64,000 nucleotides of DNA, taken from NCBI RefSeq assembly GCF_002994745.2, contig NC_037092.1:23957001-24021000 (forward strand), in the 5' to 3' direction. The stretch is from Rosa chinensis. Its lineage: Eukaryota > Streptophyta > Magnoliopsida > Rosales > Rosaceae. Every line of letters starts with the position of its first letter. Positions within the stretch are counted from its first letter, which is position 1. The translations under genes and the position numbers were made by a program. The notes beneath the pieces were generated by a model. That model was not told the origin of the DNA and ran no database searches. It saw only the letters and a program-made list of their open reading frames with translations. Positions 44,991 to 56,500 of the stretch are shown piece after piece.

Positions 44991-45244
44991 TTCGAATAGA
45001 AAGACCATAAGACAGTGACATAACCTTCTTTTTAGTAGTAGGAGAGTAGGAATCAGTGAGATGGTGATAAACCCAAACTGTTGCAATAATGTCCAGCTAA
45101 CCAAAGAAACTTACAGCAAACTAAGAAGATCAAAGTGAATGGCATAAGTGGAAGATCAAACTTACACCAACATAGAGAAATTTGACCTAAATGGAAAGAT
45201 GCGATCCATATTAAGTTGGATTCTCTAACGAAGAAGAAGGTTTT

Positions 45245-47100
45245 TGAGCCAGTGATGCCAACACCTCCTAACATAAAACCTATTGACTAATGGGTCTTCG
45301 TTAAAAAGCGTGATGAGAAAAAAAGATGGCAATCTCGCCTTATGGGGCAAGGTTTCTCACAAAATGCCCTGAAATCGACTACGATGAGACATATTCTCTC
45401 GTAATGGATGTCATTGGACTCCACTACCTTGTCAATTTAATAGTTTCCAAATAACTGAACATGCAGCTTACAAATGTGGTCAGCACGTACCTTTATGGGG
45501 ATCTAGATACGGAATATACATGAAGGTTCATGGTGGACTTCATTTACCCAAGTCAAGTGGGTCTTGACCTCGGAGCGCGTTTGCAATAAGGTTGAAACGC
45601 TCACTAAAGTGACTACTTGATTGGGAAGGGATATGCCCGCGCGTTTTCATAACAAATTTCAGATTCTATGGCAGTTCATGTTGGACATGATCTTCATTAG
45701 AAGCCCATAAAGAGTTATGGGAAACTGCTGAATACTTGAAATTCGAGTTTGAGATGAAGGATTTTAGGAGAACATGATTATGTCTCGGTTTGGAACTTGA
45801 GCATCGTGTTGATAGATGCTTAGGCATTTTGACAAGGTCAAGCCTTCAAGCACCCCCATGATCGTCCGTAGTCTTGATCTTGAAAAGGATTTTCTTCGTT
45901 CAAAGGATGATGACGAAGATGTGCTAAAGGCAAGAGTGCCTTACTTGAGTACAATAGGCGCATTATTGTACTTAGCTCAATGCACAAGACTGGACATCTC
46001 ATTTGCCATGAACTTGTTAGCTAAGGTATACCTCTACGCCAACGCGACGCCATTGGATTGGTGTAAAAGATATCTTTCGATACTAGAGATGTATGACTGA
46101 TATGGGCTTGTTTTATCCCTATAGAGAGATGATGGATTCGGACCCATCACACACCAGGAATGAGGCCAACACTGGCCTGGGTCCTCTATCCTCATCCCAA
46201 AACAACATGTGTTTTGAAAGGTTTTGCTGATGTTGGGTATCTCTCTGACCCACACAAAAGTCTTCCCAAAATGGTTAAGTGTTCACGATGGGTAAAGACC
46301 GTAATATCTTGGAGGTCTACAGAAATAGACCCTAGTCGCTATATCTTCGAACAATGCAGAGATTTTTGCTCTTCACAAAGTGGTTCGTGAATGTATATGG
46401 ATTGGATCCATAATTACACATGTTTGAACAATTGTGGCTTGAAGTCTACCACAGATGAGCCTACGAGCATATAGGATAATGCTGCTTGTTTTGAACAAAT
46501 GAAGTAAGGCTACATCAAAAGCGACATCACCAAGGATAATCAGCAACAACAAACTCTCCTCAAGATCAAAGTGAACTAGGTTCAATCTGAACACAGTGTA
46601 ACAGACTTGCTCATTAAATCATTGCCTTAATTCCACTTTCGAGAAACATGTTGGTAGCATCGTTTGTGGAAGTTATCTAAACTCCCATGACCGTTGTCAT
46701 CAGGGGGAGATGTCTACATGTATGGTCTCGAAACGTGAAGGGTGTGTTGTGCTCTTTTCCCCCTTCGACCGAGGTTATTTTTGTCTCACTGGGTTTTTGT
46801 TACTTGGCAAGATTTTTAGCGAAGCAACGAGAGAAACACCACGTTTGGGAGACACAAGGGGGAGTGTTCAAGTAAATCCATAACATGTGTCTGGCCCAAA
46901 CTCGAGGTTACTTGCTCTAGTTGAAATATGGTTTATATTTCAGATATTCTCGGAGAATCTTAGGAGATATTCAATCAATGTACGATTATGTTTCTATGTA
47001 CAACTCTATCTCTATGTTTGTAATCCTCTATATAAAGAGGTCCCCTATTATCAATGAAAGTACGACTGAATTCTCTCCTAATTTCAGTTTTCCTTAAACA
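45245..47100 (+). mobile_element. Copia retrotransposon 3' portion with 3' LTR
   Basis: Decayed RT reads WVFVKKRDEKKRWQSRLMGQ, then VKPSSTPMIVRSLDLEKDF and LSTIGALLYLAQCTRLDISF. RNase H reads FADVGYLSDPHKS and VISWRSTEIDPSRYIFE. A polypurine tract CAAGGGGGAG precedes an LTR of about 236 bp (46865-47100, TGTTCAAGT...TTAAACA, TATATAAA at about 47030). The 5' half is missing. The conserved Copia 3' block is at 46727-46835. Confidence 0.85.
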
Positions 47101-47129
47101 AAAGTTAAAAAAAAAAAAAAAAAACCACA

Positions 47130-47455
47130 GAATAGTTCATGTTATTTTCTTGTTAATTAGAAATTAATTTTTGAAACTCAATACCTTGTATTTGATTTTT
47201 TTAAAATGAAAAAGATATTTATGTTGTCTGATTAAGGAATGGATATGTACTTAAGATTTATAGAGTAATTAAATCATTGAAATGACTAAGTTTTTTATTT
47301 TAAAGACAATAGTATGTTTGCAAATTATATGAGTGAGGTTATTTGAGGAACTTTAGTGAGGTTTAGTGAGTAAATTTAGTATTTGGAAATTTGATAGGAG
47401 GTGTAAAAAGCATAGGAGGTCAAGTGAGTATATTTGAAGGTTCCAATAGAAAAAC
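47130..47455. mobile_element. Fragment of the MULE family seen at 15.6 kb
   Basis: It matches 16160-16485 nearly throughout: AACTCAATACCTTG, AGAGTAATTAAATCATTGAA, GAGGTTATTTGAGGAACTTT, and the terminus GGTTCCAATAGAAAAACT. Only the right-hand third of the element is present. Confidence 0.85.
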
Positions 47456-47529
47456 TAAAAAAAAATAATAAGTGAGTGGTGTAAGGGGGAAAAACTTCCC
47501 TAGAATAGGTGTAAAGAGACATTTTCCAA

Positions 47530-48725
47530 AAAAAAACCCTCGAGGATTATGAGAAGGGGTTCTTAGACCAAAGGGACTGCTTCTAAGCCTAGTCCAAAGA
47601 CTAAAGGAAGGAGAAGTTGCTAGTTGAGGAAGTTACAGCGGTGATTCTTCGGAGGATCCTCCAATTGACTAGCAGTGGCGAGGCTATTCGTCGTGGGAAT
47701 GTGGTGATGAGGGCACTGGCAGTCCCTTTGCTCGTGTTTCTCGTCATCGTTGGCTGATGTAGAGAAGATCTTAGTCGATGGTCTTTTTCCACGTTAGATC
47801 GGTGCTGCATCTGTGCTAACAGACGAGAACTGATGTTTTGTTTGGCTGACCGCCTATTATGGCGATGGGGTAGACCATCGGATGTCGGCACGGTGACGGG
47901 GATGGTCAAATTATGTGGCCGAGGATGTCATTATCTGGATTGTTTGTTGGGGATGGAGAGATCTAAGATGGAGGCAATGGAGGGCGTGCTGATTCCAGGC
48001 GTGAGACCATCGGAGGTGCAACAAGGAGCAGCGGCGGTACCGGTTCTCTGCTTCGGCGCTTGGTCCTGCCTTGATTGGGTGCCCATATCAGATTTCTGGG
48101 TGCCCAGTATAAGGTTATAGGCTTGGGAGTTGGGCTGGCTTTGGGCCCGCGACAGAGCCCAGTGGTTGGGCTTGATTTCTCCACATATTTGGATTTGGGA
48201 CCCAGGCAATGGTTTGGGTACTTGCTTGCTCAAATGTGTTCTTATAATTTCAGGTGTGTTGTGCTTACGTACAGGCAGATTCCTCATTGCTATATTCTAC
48301 AAAAGATCTAGGTATAATCACGCTATGAGTACCACAATTTCTTGTCTGGCGAGCAGTATTAATTGTGTTGGGACAAACATAGTCTTGAGTCATCCACCGA
48401 TCTCTTGCATGCCCAAGTTACAGACTATGATGATTTGGTCTCCAAACCTCAAGGTCATGGCAATGGTCTCATTGTTGGTAATTATTTTGAGGAGGCTGAG
48501 AATTTATCTTCAGTTTTCTGTTAGTTTCTCTATAAGTGATGCAGAGCAGTATTTTATTGTACATGAACTACCTGTTGGTATACTACACCTTCTGGTTTGT
48601 TCTAGCTTTGCTCTAGCTTCAAGCCGTTTGTGGCTTGTGTCTGCTCTCAATTGGGATGTCATTCTAAACGATTGTAATCGTTAAAAGTTTCAATGAATTC
48701 ACTTTGAAAAAAAATAAAAAAAAGG
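47530..48725 (+). mobile_element. Polyadenylated unknown, possibly a LINE-derived or processed insertion
   Basis: The sequence is GC-richer than its flanks, has no credible long frame, and ends TTTCAATGAATTCACTTTG followed by an A-rich tail (48706-48725). That ending is like plant LINE or processed-transcript 3' ends. I cannot name the source, and no target duplication was found. Confidence 0.4.
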
Positions 48726-48805
48726 GAAGCAATAAAGCTTCTAATATCTAGAGGGGCATACCCACTCCAATGTGGGCAATTGTATTGCCCTATATTATAT
48801 ACATA

Positions 48806-49180
48806 TCCAGAGCTCTGCTTTGAAATTAAAGTGCGCATTTAGATTTTATAGTCACTTTTTGGTCGCATATCCACATCTCGACCATTCACTTTTTAGGTAC
48901 TAATATATAGATTATCTCTGCAAATTTTCAGCCAAATTGATGATCATTAAGGCATTGATAACTGCCTTAAAGCTAGTACGGTTCAGGTTGGACAGATTCA
49001 GTTCGTCCATTAGTTTAAGTGAGTTAGATACCTTAACAATCATCAATTTGGTTGAAAATTTGCAGAGATGATCTATACATTAGTACCTAAAAACTGAACG
49101 GTCGTAATGTGGATATATGACTGAAAAGTGACCAAAACTCTAAATGCGCACTTTAATTTCAAAGCGGAGCTCCACTATGA
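48806..49180. mobile_element. Foldback MITE with arms of about 145 bp
   Basis: Left arm 48806-48955 and right arm 49030-49180 are inverted copies. Both read GCTTTGAAATTAAAGTGCGC, then TATCCACAT, TTAGGTACTAAT, ATCTCTGCAAATTTTCA and CCAAATTGATGAT. There is a spacer of about 75 bp and no coding sequence. Confidence 0.85.
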
Positions 49181-49183
49181 ATA

Positions 49184-49184
<1 letters not shown>

Positions 49185-49228
<44 letters not shown>
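49185..49228. repeat. (TA)n microsatellite
   Basis: About 20 TA units directly follow the foldback MITE. MITEs often insert at TA. Confidence 0.9.
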
Positions 49229-49233
<5 letters not shown>

Positions 49234-49377
49234 CCATTTAGCAGCTCTTTCTGACATTTATTGAATTTGTACTATTATGCTATTTACTGAATTTGTAATA
49301 AAGTCTAACATTTCTCTAAAGAAATATGCATCCTCTTTATAATTTAATAACTAAGATTAAATATAAAAATAAAGAAA

Positions 49378-49541
49378 TGTTGTAAATATTATTATTTATA
49401 TGGCTGTCCACGTAAATACTAATTAGTTATGTGCTTTGATGCAAACCCTACCTCTATATAAAGGAGGCTAATGAGACTGAATGAAAAAACTTCTACTTCC
49501 TCCCTACTATTCTCTCTCCATATTCTCTCTACTTTATAACA
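49378..49541 (+). repeat. 5' LTR of Copia number 2
   Basis: 164 bp; TATA box CTATATAAAGG at about 49453. The LTR family differs in sequence from Copia number 1, apart from the TGTTGTAAAT start. Confidence 0.95.
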
Positions 49542-50330
49542 CGTTATCAGCACGCTTTGCTCTTATTTTTATTTTTTCTGAAAACTCTATGATGATCTAA
49601 GAGTTTTTGGTGTAAGCTGCTTGCTTTTTGACCTAACTCATGATCTATGGGTTTATCCTTTTTGATTGACTTATGCGATTCATATTCATGTGATGATTTT
49701 TTTTAACATTGTTTGCGATACATATATATTGCAAGTCGGTTATATGCATAGATACAAAGCCCGAGACCATATACACCTTGATATCTACATATTGCAGGAC
49801 TGCTTAATTTTTCCAATTATGCAAAAACTGATATATGATTTGTTTCTTAACTCCTAGATGACGAACTGGCTTGATTCTCTATATATTATATAATTGCTTA
49901 ACTTTTCCAACTTGTTGCTTTTGACGAATCACTACTGTGTTATATATGTACAATCTATGTTTTGTTTAATTTCAATTGCAGCTCCTGTTCCTTTTATTTA
50001 GACCATGACATTTTGTTTTTGATATTAGAGCTAGCATAGTGGATCTTTTATAGTATAGCATATTTTATTGTATAATCAGTGCTAGCTAATGGTACTACTG
50101 TGTCTTATGTTTTAAAATTGATATTCATCATATCATATATATATGCAATACCCGAATTGAAATATAGTGCGGTACAGTGCGAGTTGAATCACATCATTGG
50201 AACTACACATAATTGAAAGAAACTCTGGTATGTTGGTATAGTTTCAATCTTAATTTACTCTCTTTACTATTAATTCCAGCGATGAATAAAGTCACATATG
50301 GAACTGTGAATTTTGTAATACAAAGTGATT

Positions 50331-53300
50331 GAGACCTGAAGTCTCTTACTCTAATTACTGAGGGCCTGAAGTTCCTCGAGAGTTGCATAATGATAAAATT
50401 GCAACATGAAATTTCTCAAAGCTTAACGAGGGCCAGAAGTTCCTCAGAATTATACAATGATCAAAATCGCATGTTGCTTGATCACTGATCATATGGGGAC
50501 CTGAAGTTCCTCTAGGGTCATGATATGTAAATTGGAAAATTGTGACATGAAGCTCTTCAGAGTTTATACAATTACGAGGGCCAGAAGATCCTCAGAGCTA
50601 TACAATCGAATATATAAACTCATATTAATCCCCAATTATAAGAGGGCCTGAAGTTCCTCTAATGTTTTTTTTTTCAATAATGGGGTTCAAACCACCTCCA
50701 GAAGTTGTAGTTCGAGGATGGACACTAAGTCAATGCCAGAAGCCTCTTGACTATACATTTTTTTAAAGAGAATTTGTCCAGAAGACTTCTTGTGCAATTT
50801 GAAGAGAGATAGAAGATTTTCATGAACCAGACCAGAAGTTCTGCGTATTCGATCTCTTCATTAATGGAACCAGAAGTTTCCACAATTAATTTTATTGCAT
50901 AGTTTATCTATTTATTTTTCTTCCCTGCAATTTTTCTATTTTGTTATGTACTTTCATTACAGTACTTATCTTTTAAATTAATTTTTTTTTTGTTACTCAT
51001 ACGGACCAGCAGTCTTATACCTCGAACATATGAATTTTGAGTGTAATATTTTTGAACCAGAAGTTCAAAATTTCATAGTAGAACCTGAAGTTCTAACAGT
51101 AAAACTCAAACCCGAAGCTTTGAGTATAAAATATAAATTAGTTAAAAGTGAACTTGAAGCTTCACTTTAGTCACCTCGAGCCTGAAGTTTCGAGCATCAA
51201 ATTTATTTGAACCCGAAGTTCAAATTACGAAATTTTAGAACTTGCAGTTCATAAAAAAAAATATTCGAACCTGAAGCTTCGATTACACATACAATTCATT
51301 CATAGTTTATTTGACTTTATGTCAACTCGAACTAGAAGTTTCGAGTAAATTTTCATATGTCGATTGATACATTCTTCTTTATGTCTGCTTAAAGCATTCC
51401 ACCTTAGAACCTGAAGTTCTAATTGTGCAGACTCGAGCCTTAAGTTTCGAGTGGATATATGGACAATTTATTGAAGAATTTTAATCTCGGTCAACCTCAA
51501 ACCTGAAGTTTTGAGGGAATTATATTGACACCAATTTAAAAGTAAGCAGATATTTTACTGTTCGTTTATGACGAATGAGTACGAGTATACCCCAAATTTG
51601 TGATGGTGGATTTTGTAATTAAAAGAGATCAAAAACTGTAGTTCCTTGATCCTTAATTACATGAGGACTTGAAGTTCCTCAATGATCAAACTAACTAGAT
51701 GACCATCTAAAGTCCTTCACTCATAAGTTAAGGTCATGAAGTTTGAACTCGACATTTCGAGTATATTATTTTGGCTAGAAGTTCAAAATGCATTTGATGT
51801 TAATCTACATCAAACAACAACACAATAATTAAACGTCATGTTTTACCTGTATAACACGGACCAGAAGCTTCGTGTATATCCTATGAGATCCACTGTTCAA
51901 TTCTTACAAATTGATTTGTGTCATCTTCAAACTTATGTTTTGAGTGATTTTCAGGCAATGCAATTTTATGCATGGTGTCCAGAAAACATTATTAAAGCTT
52001 ATGCTTATGAGGCTAATATAACAATCATCTCAGATCTTACATATCTGATTGATGGCTCCAGAAGAGCACACATTATTGTCCCTTTGCATTCTGTGCCTCC
52101 AATATTACTAGAGATGTATAATCTCCCTGTCTCATAGATCTCATTGTATAGTAAGAAAGCCGATTGACATGGCTATACCATGAAATGCCACCAGAAGTGG
52201 ATCATGGCAAAAGAAAAATCAGGAGTCAATGTAAATATTGTCCTAACATCCACACATGTGAGGAAATTGTAAATTGGGTGTGTGTCGCCCATGGTACACT
52301 ATATGGTGGATGATCATCAAGCCACTTTCGAAAGGGCACTGGTCAAATTAAAGTGCATTGACTAGTAAGAACATTGAGATCATCACACATCCCTGATGTC
52401 TTTTGCTTACAATAAGCAACTTGAAATCACTATTATGCTACTCCATAGATTTATTGTATCCTTTTGAGTTCCCATTGAAACTCAATGTTTCTTAATCCGA
52501 TTATCTAGGAACCTAATGTTCCTTAAGAGGTTGTTATAAATTGAAAAAAAAATTGAAACCTGAAGTTTCTTGGATCTCCAATTATATGAGGGCTTGAAGT
52601 CCCTCCTCTTTATGACTACACAAATATATACGTGACAGTGAACTTGAGGTTCTCCACGTAATAAAGTTACTCTTTTATTATGGATTGTAGTCTTTAACTC
52701 GAAATTTTCGAGTATATCATTTTGGCCAGTAGTTCAAAATGAAGTTGGTCCATTCCAATTATCAGTATTTCACAATTAATGTTTACTGAAGCTAAGGTAA
52801 CAACTATATCAAGAGTTGTAGATCTTGATCTATGGCTCCAAATGAGCTACTATCATGTTACCAAATTTGAAATATTGTTGCATTATTTGCTTATTATATG
52901 GTTGGAGAAGACTTTATGCCATCGGATATATACTGTATCGAATTTTCTGCAGTAAATTAAGGCATATGATGTCATGAACCTGAAGTTCCTTGAACCAAAT
53001 ACACTATTTTGACATGATCGGTTACTTCATCTTTTGTCTACCATGTTGCATGGAATCACTTACAAGTTTGATGATTGCTAATCTTACTCACAAGCAAATT
53101 GTTTATTTACATATTTGCGAGTTGTCACTTTAATGAGACAATCCTCCTGCAATGAGGGGGAGAAATATTGTTCCTGAAGAACGATATGAATTGGTGTGAG
53201 ATATTTATCCACCGTCTCATTTTGACTTTGAGAAATATCAAAACTAGTGAATTGATAAAAGAAAGTGACAAAATTATATGCTAAATGCAAAGGCATCTGC

Positions 53301-54622
53301 TTGGGTTAAAGTCCTTGAGACCAGCCATATTAATACAAACAATGTAGACTCCATTTGATTTGTAGGATGCAAATGTATCCAATTGACATGGTTCTCCTGA
53401 AGAGAATGTCATTAAACAATATCACAGCTCCTAATATGGCTACACATACAGAGGGTGTAAGTACGCCATTCGGAAATGATGTCTTAGTGATACAATAATA
53501 AATCAATATGGTTGATGCTAATGGACAAAACATTTTTGACCTAAAACTTGGTTTGGGTTCGCCACCAGCCAATGAACACCTTCACTCCAAAGAAAGTGAT
53601 AGATTTTTGAATGCATCTTTTGAGCATGGTCATAATAAGACAGTCTTCCCGCTGTTAGGGGGAGGAAAGACTACTATCATTTGAATAACGGCGTGAATTT
53701 GCGTGGATTGTATCCACCAGGTCTAAAGTTTTAAATTCCCAAAACAGGGAAGATTATACAAGCCCTATAATGCTCTATATGAGATTATAAGTAAAAAGAT
53801 CCACATTCGCTACATAATTCATCTATGAGAGATGATTGTCCTAGAAGCGACAATGTATGCCCCAGAAGTGGCATGGGTACCCAATATCAATAAGCTTATT
53901 ATAGCTAATGCATGCATATAAGAATGTGTGGGATCTATGATTGTTGATCATCGATGATAATTTACATTTGGTAGCTACCAAAAATCTTTAAGGGCTGTAT
54001 GGACGCTATACCACGTTTCACCATAAATGTCGACAAAGTATATTATTGGCCAAATTGGAAAGAGGCAATTCCAATGAAATTCAATATTTGAAACGTGATG
54101 AAATACTTGGACCTCTAACCCTACAAGTTACAAAAGGGTATTTATCAAAAGTGAAGATAAATCACTACGACACAATGTCTATTTATAGAGACATGAGATT
54201 ATGAATATCTTCCCTTATATGAATGACAATTTTCTATAAGTACAGTGTTACATATAGCTGTTATATTGACGAGAGATTTATGGCACTTTGTCATCGTATA
54301 TTGTGAAGACACATTGCTAAAAGCAAAATTTTAAAAGCAAAGTGTCATAATAAGTGTATTTCTTATCAAATCCTCAAGGGATTCAAATACATGAATGATT
54401 CAAATGCAAGTCCATGAAAGGTTGAAAGAGCCTGAAGCTCACTTATGGAATCAAAGAGTCTAAAGCTAGCTCATATGTACTCATTTCGTTCTAGTCAACG
54501 AGATCTAAATTGCCTTAATGAGTACTATGACGAGACTACTATCAAATTTAAATTATGATTATAATGTTGCAACATATTCTAACTTTCACTAAGTTATGAA
54601 TTATTTAGAGCTCTTGAAGAGC
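50331..54622 (+). repeat. Array of about 35 hairpins with conserved C(C/T)(A/T)GAAG loop (densest 50331-52988)
   Basis: Examples (stem halves): 50331 GAGAC/GTCTC; 50641 AGAGG/CCTCT; 51050 TTTTGAAC/GTTCAAAA; 51079 TAGAAC/GTTCTA; 51105 CTCAAA/TTTGAG; 51145 AAAGTGAA/TTCACTTT; 51205 ATTTGAAC/GTTCAAAT; 51265 TCGAA/TTCGA; 51325 ACTCGAA/TTCGAGT; 51404 TTAGAAC/GTTCTAA; 51495 CCTCAAA/TTTGAGG; 51854 ACACG/CGTGT; 52055 GCTC/GAGC; 52188 CCAC/GTGG; 52507 AGGAAC/GTTCCT; 52588 GAGGG/CCCTC; 53835 ATTGTC/GACAAT; 53857 ATGCC/GGCAT; 54428 GAGC/GCTC. The loop core is CTGAA, CAGAA, CCGAA or TTGAA, usually followed by G. Spacing is irregular, 20-120 bp. Confidence 0.88.
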
Positions 54623-55168
54623 ATATATGAGACATATCAATACACAAAGATATTGATGTGTATGGCTAGGCATGCCATAATGATTTTCAATGTTTTAAGC
54701 TATACAAAGTTAAATGTGTCAATTTCTTTATATTGTTTAGCTATTACTCAGTGAATGAATTTGAGCATATGAGATTGTTTCTAACCTTATTATATGAGGT
54801 AAGACTTATTGAAAATCGTCTAGCTTTGTTGGTATTGCTTAAACTTTGCAGGTATGAAAATTTGTGATGAGCCCCTATATGCAAAGCACACATGGTCTCA
54901 CTTCAGTGATAGACACATCAAACCACTATACATGGTACATGTAGCTTATTGCATACATAATTAAGGCTTGCAACAATCAGGGGAAGATTCTCATCAGGGG
55001 GAGCATCCAGAAGCATGCTACCTAGGACATATGCGCGTTGTGCTCTTTTTGTCCTTCGACCAGGGTTATTTTTGTCACACTGGGTTTTTGTTACCTGGCA
55101 AGGTTTTTAACGAGGCAACAATAAGCGCGTCCAATATCATCATTCATTAGTGGACATCCAAGGGGAAG
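53090..55168 (+). pseudogene. Traces of Copia pol in element number 2
   Basis: Two separate remnants of the integrase-RT linker are visible: HFNETILLQ then GGEILF (about 53130), and HNKTVFPLLGGGKTT (about 53634). They correspond to CHFDETVFPPLGGDK of Copia number 1. The rest is too decayed to assign. The Copia 3' block is at 55028-55120. Confidence 0.55.
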
Positions 55169-55332
55169 TGTTGTAAATGTTATTATTTATATGGCTGTCC
55201 ACTTAAATACTAATTAGTTATGTACTTTGATGCAAACCCTACCTCTATATAAAGGAGGCTAATGAGACTGAATGAAAAAACTTCTACTTCCTCCCTACTA
55301 TTCTCTCTCCATATTCTCTCTACTTTATAACA
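55169..55332 (+). repeat. 3' LTR of Copia number 2
   Basis: 164 bp, three differences from the 5' LTR, all within the first 60 bp. Confidence 0.95.
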
Positions 55333-55337
55333 AGAAA

Positions 55338-56246
55338 GAATTTGAAGAGAGAAGAGAGATGAGTGTAGAAAATTCAAAAAATGATTCTTTATAATTTTAA
55401 AGTTTGTATAAATTAAAAAAGATGATTTTTCTACGGAAAGTTGTGTTATGTGTAATGATATTTTTTATGATAGGTTTCACATATATATAACTCACCCTAA
55501 GCATAAAAAAAAAAAAAAAAAAAAAAGAAGAAGAAACTCACCCTAAGCATCCATCGACAATAAATTCTTCATCAATTGAACTCGAACGTACAAAAATAAC
55601 ATGCTCAATTAACTCTGCAGTTTTGTACCACCTCCGCAATCCTAACTAAACTCCGAATAGTTGAAAAGGGTAAAAATTTACATAAAAATCTTCCATGTCT
55701 TAATTTACAAGAAATAAATATATTCTTTCCTAATTTAAGTTTCCAGTGATATACTATTAGATTAAGGTATATATAGCCGTATAGTGCTTTATAAATACTA
55801 ACAGCCCTCCACTTCTATATTCAATTCACATTGACTTTGTTTATTAAGAAAAACATTGGTGTAAAGGAAGATCTTTTTGTAGTTTACTATACGTGGTCAA
55901 GTCAGGTACGATCCTATAATCCATTACATGACAGAGTTATTTTTCAGAAATCTGTTTCCATCAAAAGAAATATTAAGGTTTTGAATGTTTTGGTGCATAT
56001 ATATTTTGATCAGTATATTCTTCTTAGGGTTTATATGTTGGTATTTCGATCAGTATATTCTCGCTTAGGGTTTATATATCGTATGCACGGTGTGTGTGTG
56101 TGTGTGTTTGTGGATGGGGTTTCAAATATCAAAGACATGCTAAATAAGAATTTTCTTTATGATATATAATTCCTTAATTTATCTAGTAAATAAATAAATA
56201 AATTCCGTTAGCTCGTTTTCTTAGCTGAATTTGTGTTTCTCTCTCA

Positions 56247-56289
<43 letters not shown>

Positions 56290-56500
56290 TATATATATAC
56301 ACACACACACACAATATCTTTTTGTTTTGATTTGATATTGGTACGTAAAGCCGAAAAAAAAACACGACACACACAACTTTTTAATTTCTTGCATCAAGTC
56401 TTGCTGAAATTTAATAAATATATATAAAAAAAATTATGAGTTTTGCTTGCTATGTTTTATCTTTCCACGTCTTACAGGAGGTTTGCCTTTTGACAGGAAT
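55338..56500. other. Upstream region of the beta5-like gene, with microsatellites
   Basis: AT-rich, no gene. An A-run lies at about 55506-55527, a (GT)n tract at about 56092-56107, and a (TA)n/(CA)n compound microsatellite at 56257-56313. The gene's promoter should be here, but no single TATA box stands out. Confidence 0.5.

Larger units (their letters stand above)
49378..55332 (+). mobile_element. Copia LTR retrotransposon number 2, 5955 bp, non-autonomous
   Basis: Both LTRs are 164 bp (49378-49541 and 55169-55332), TGTTGTAAAT...TTATAACA, and differ at three sites. The target duplication AGAAA lies at 49373-49377 and 55333-55337. The primer-binding-like CGTTATCAGCACG follows the 5' LTR directly, and AAGGGGAAG precedes the 3' LTR. 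The interior has a 2.5-kb hairpin array and only traces of pol. Confidence 0.95.

Noticed and set aside
47601..48684. Several open frames of 70-180 codons on both strands
   Set aside because: They overlap in many frames within a GC-richer retroposed-looking segment and show no family motif.
51838..52137. 99-codon open frame in Copia 2
   Set aside because: No similarity to gag or pol; it runs through several hairpin units and looks like a chance frame.
50331..52988. CRISPR-like array
   Set aside because: Spacing is irregular, the repeated core is only about 7 bp, spacers are not of fixed size, and the host is a plant. The flank complementarity fits hairpins.
56183..56427. Open frames on both strands over the microsatellite
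   Set aside because: They are translations of (TA)n and (CA)n repeats.
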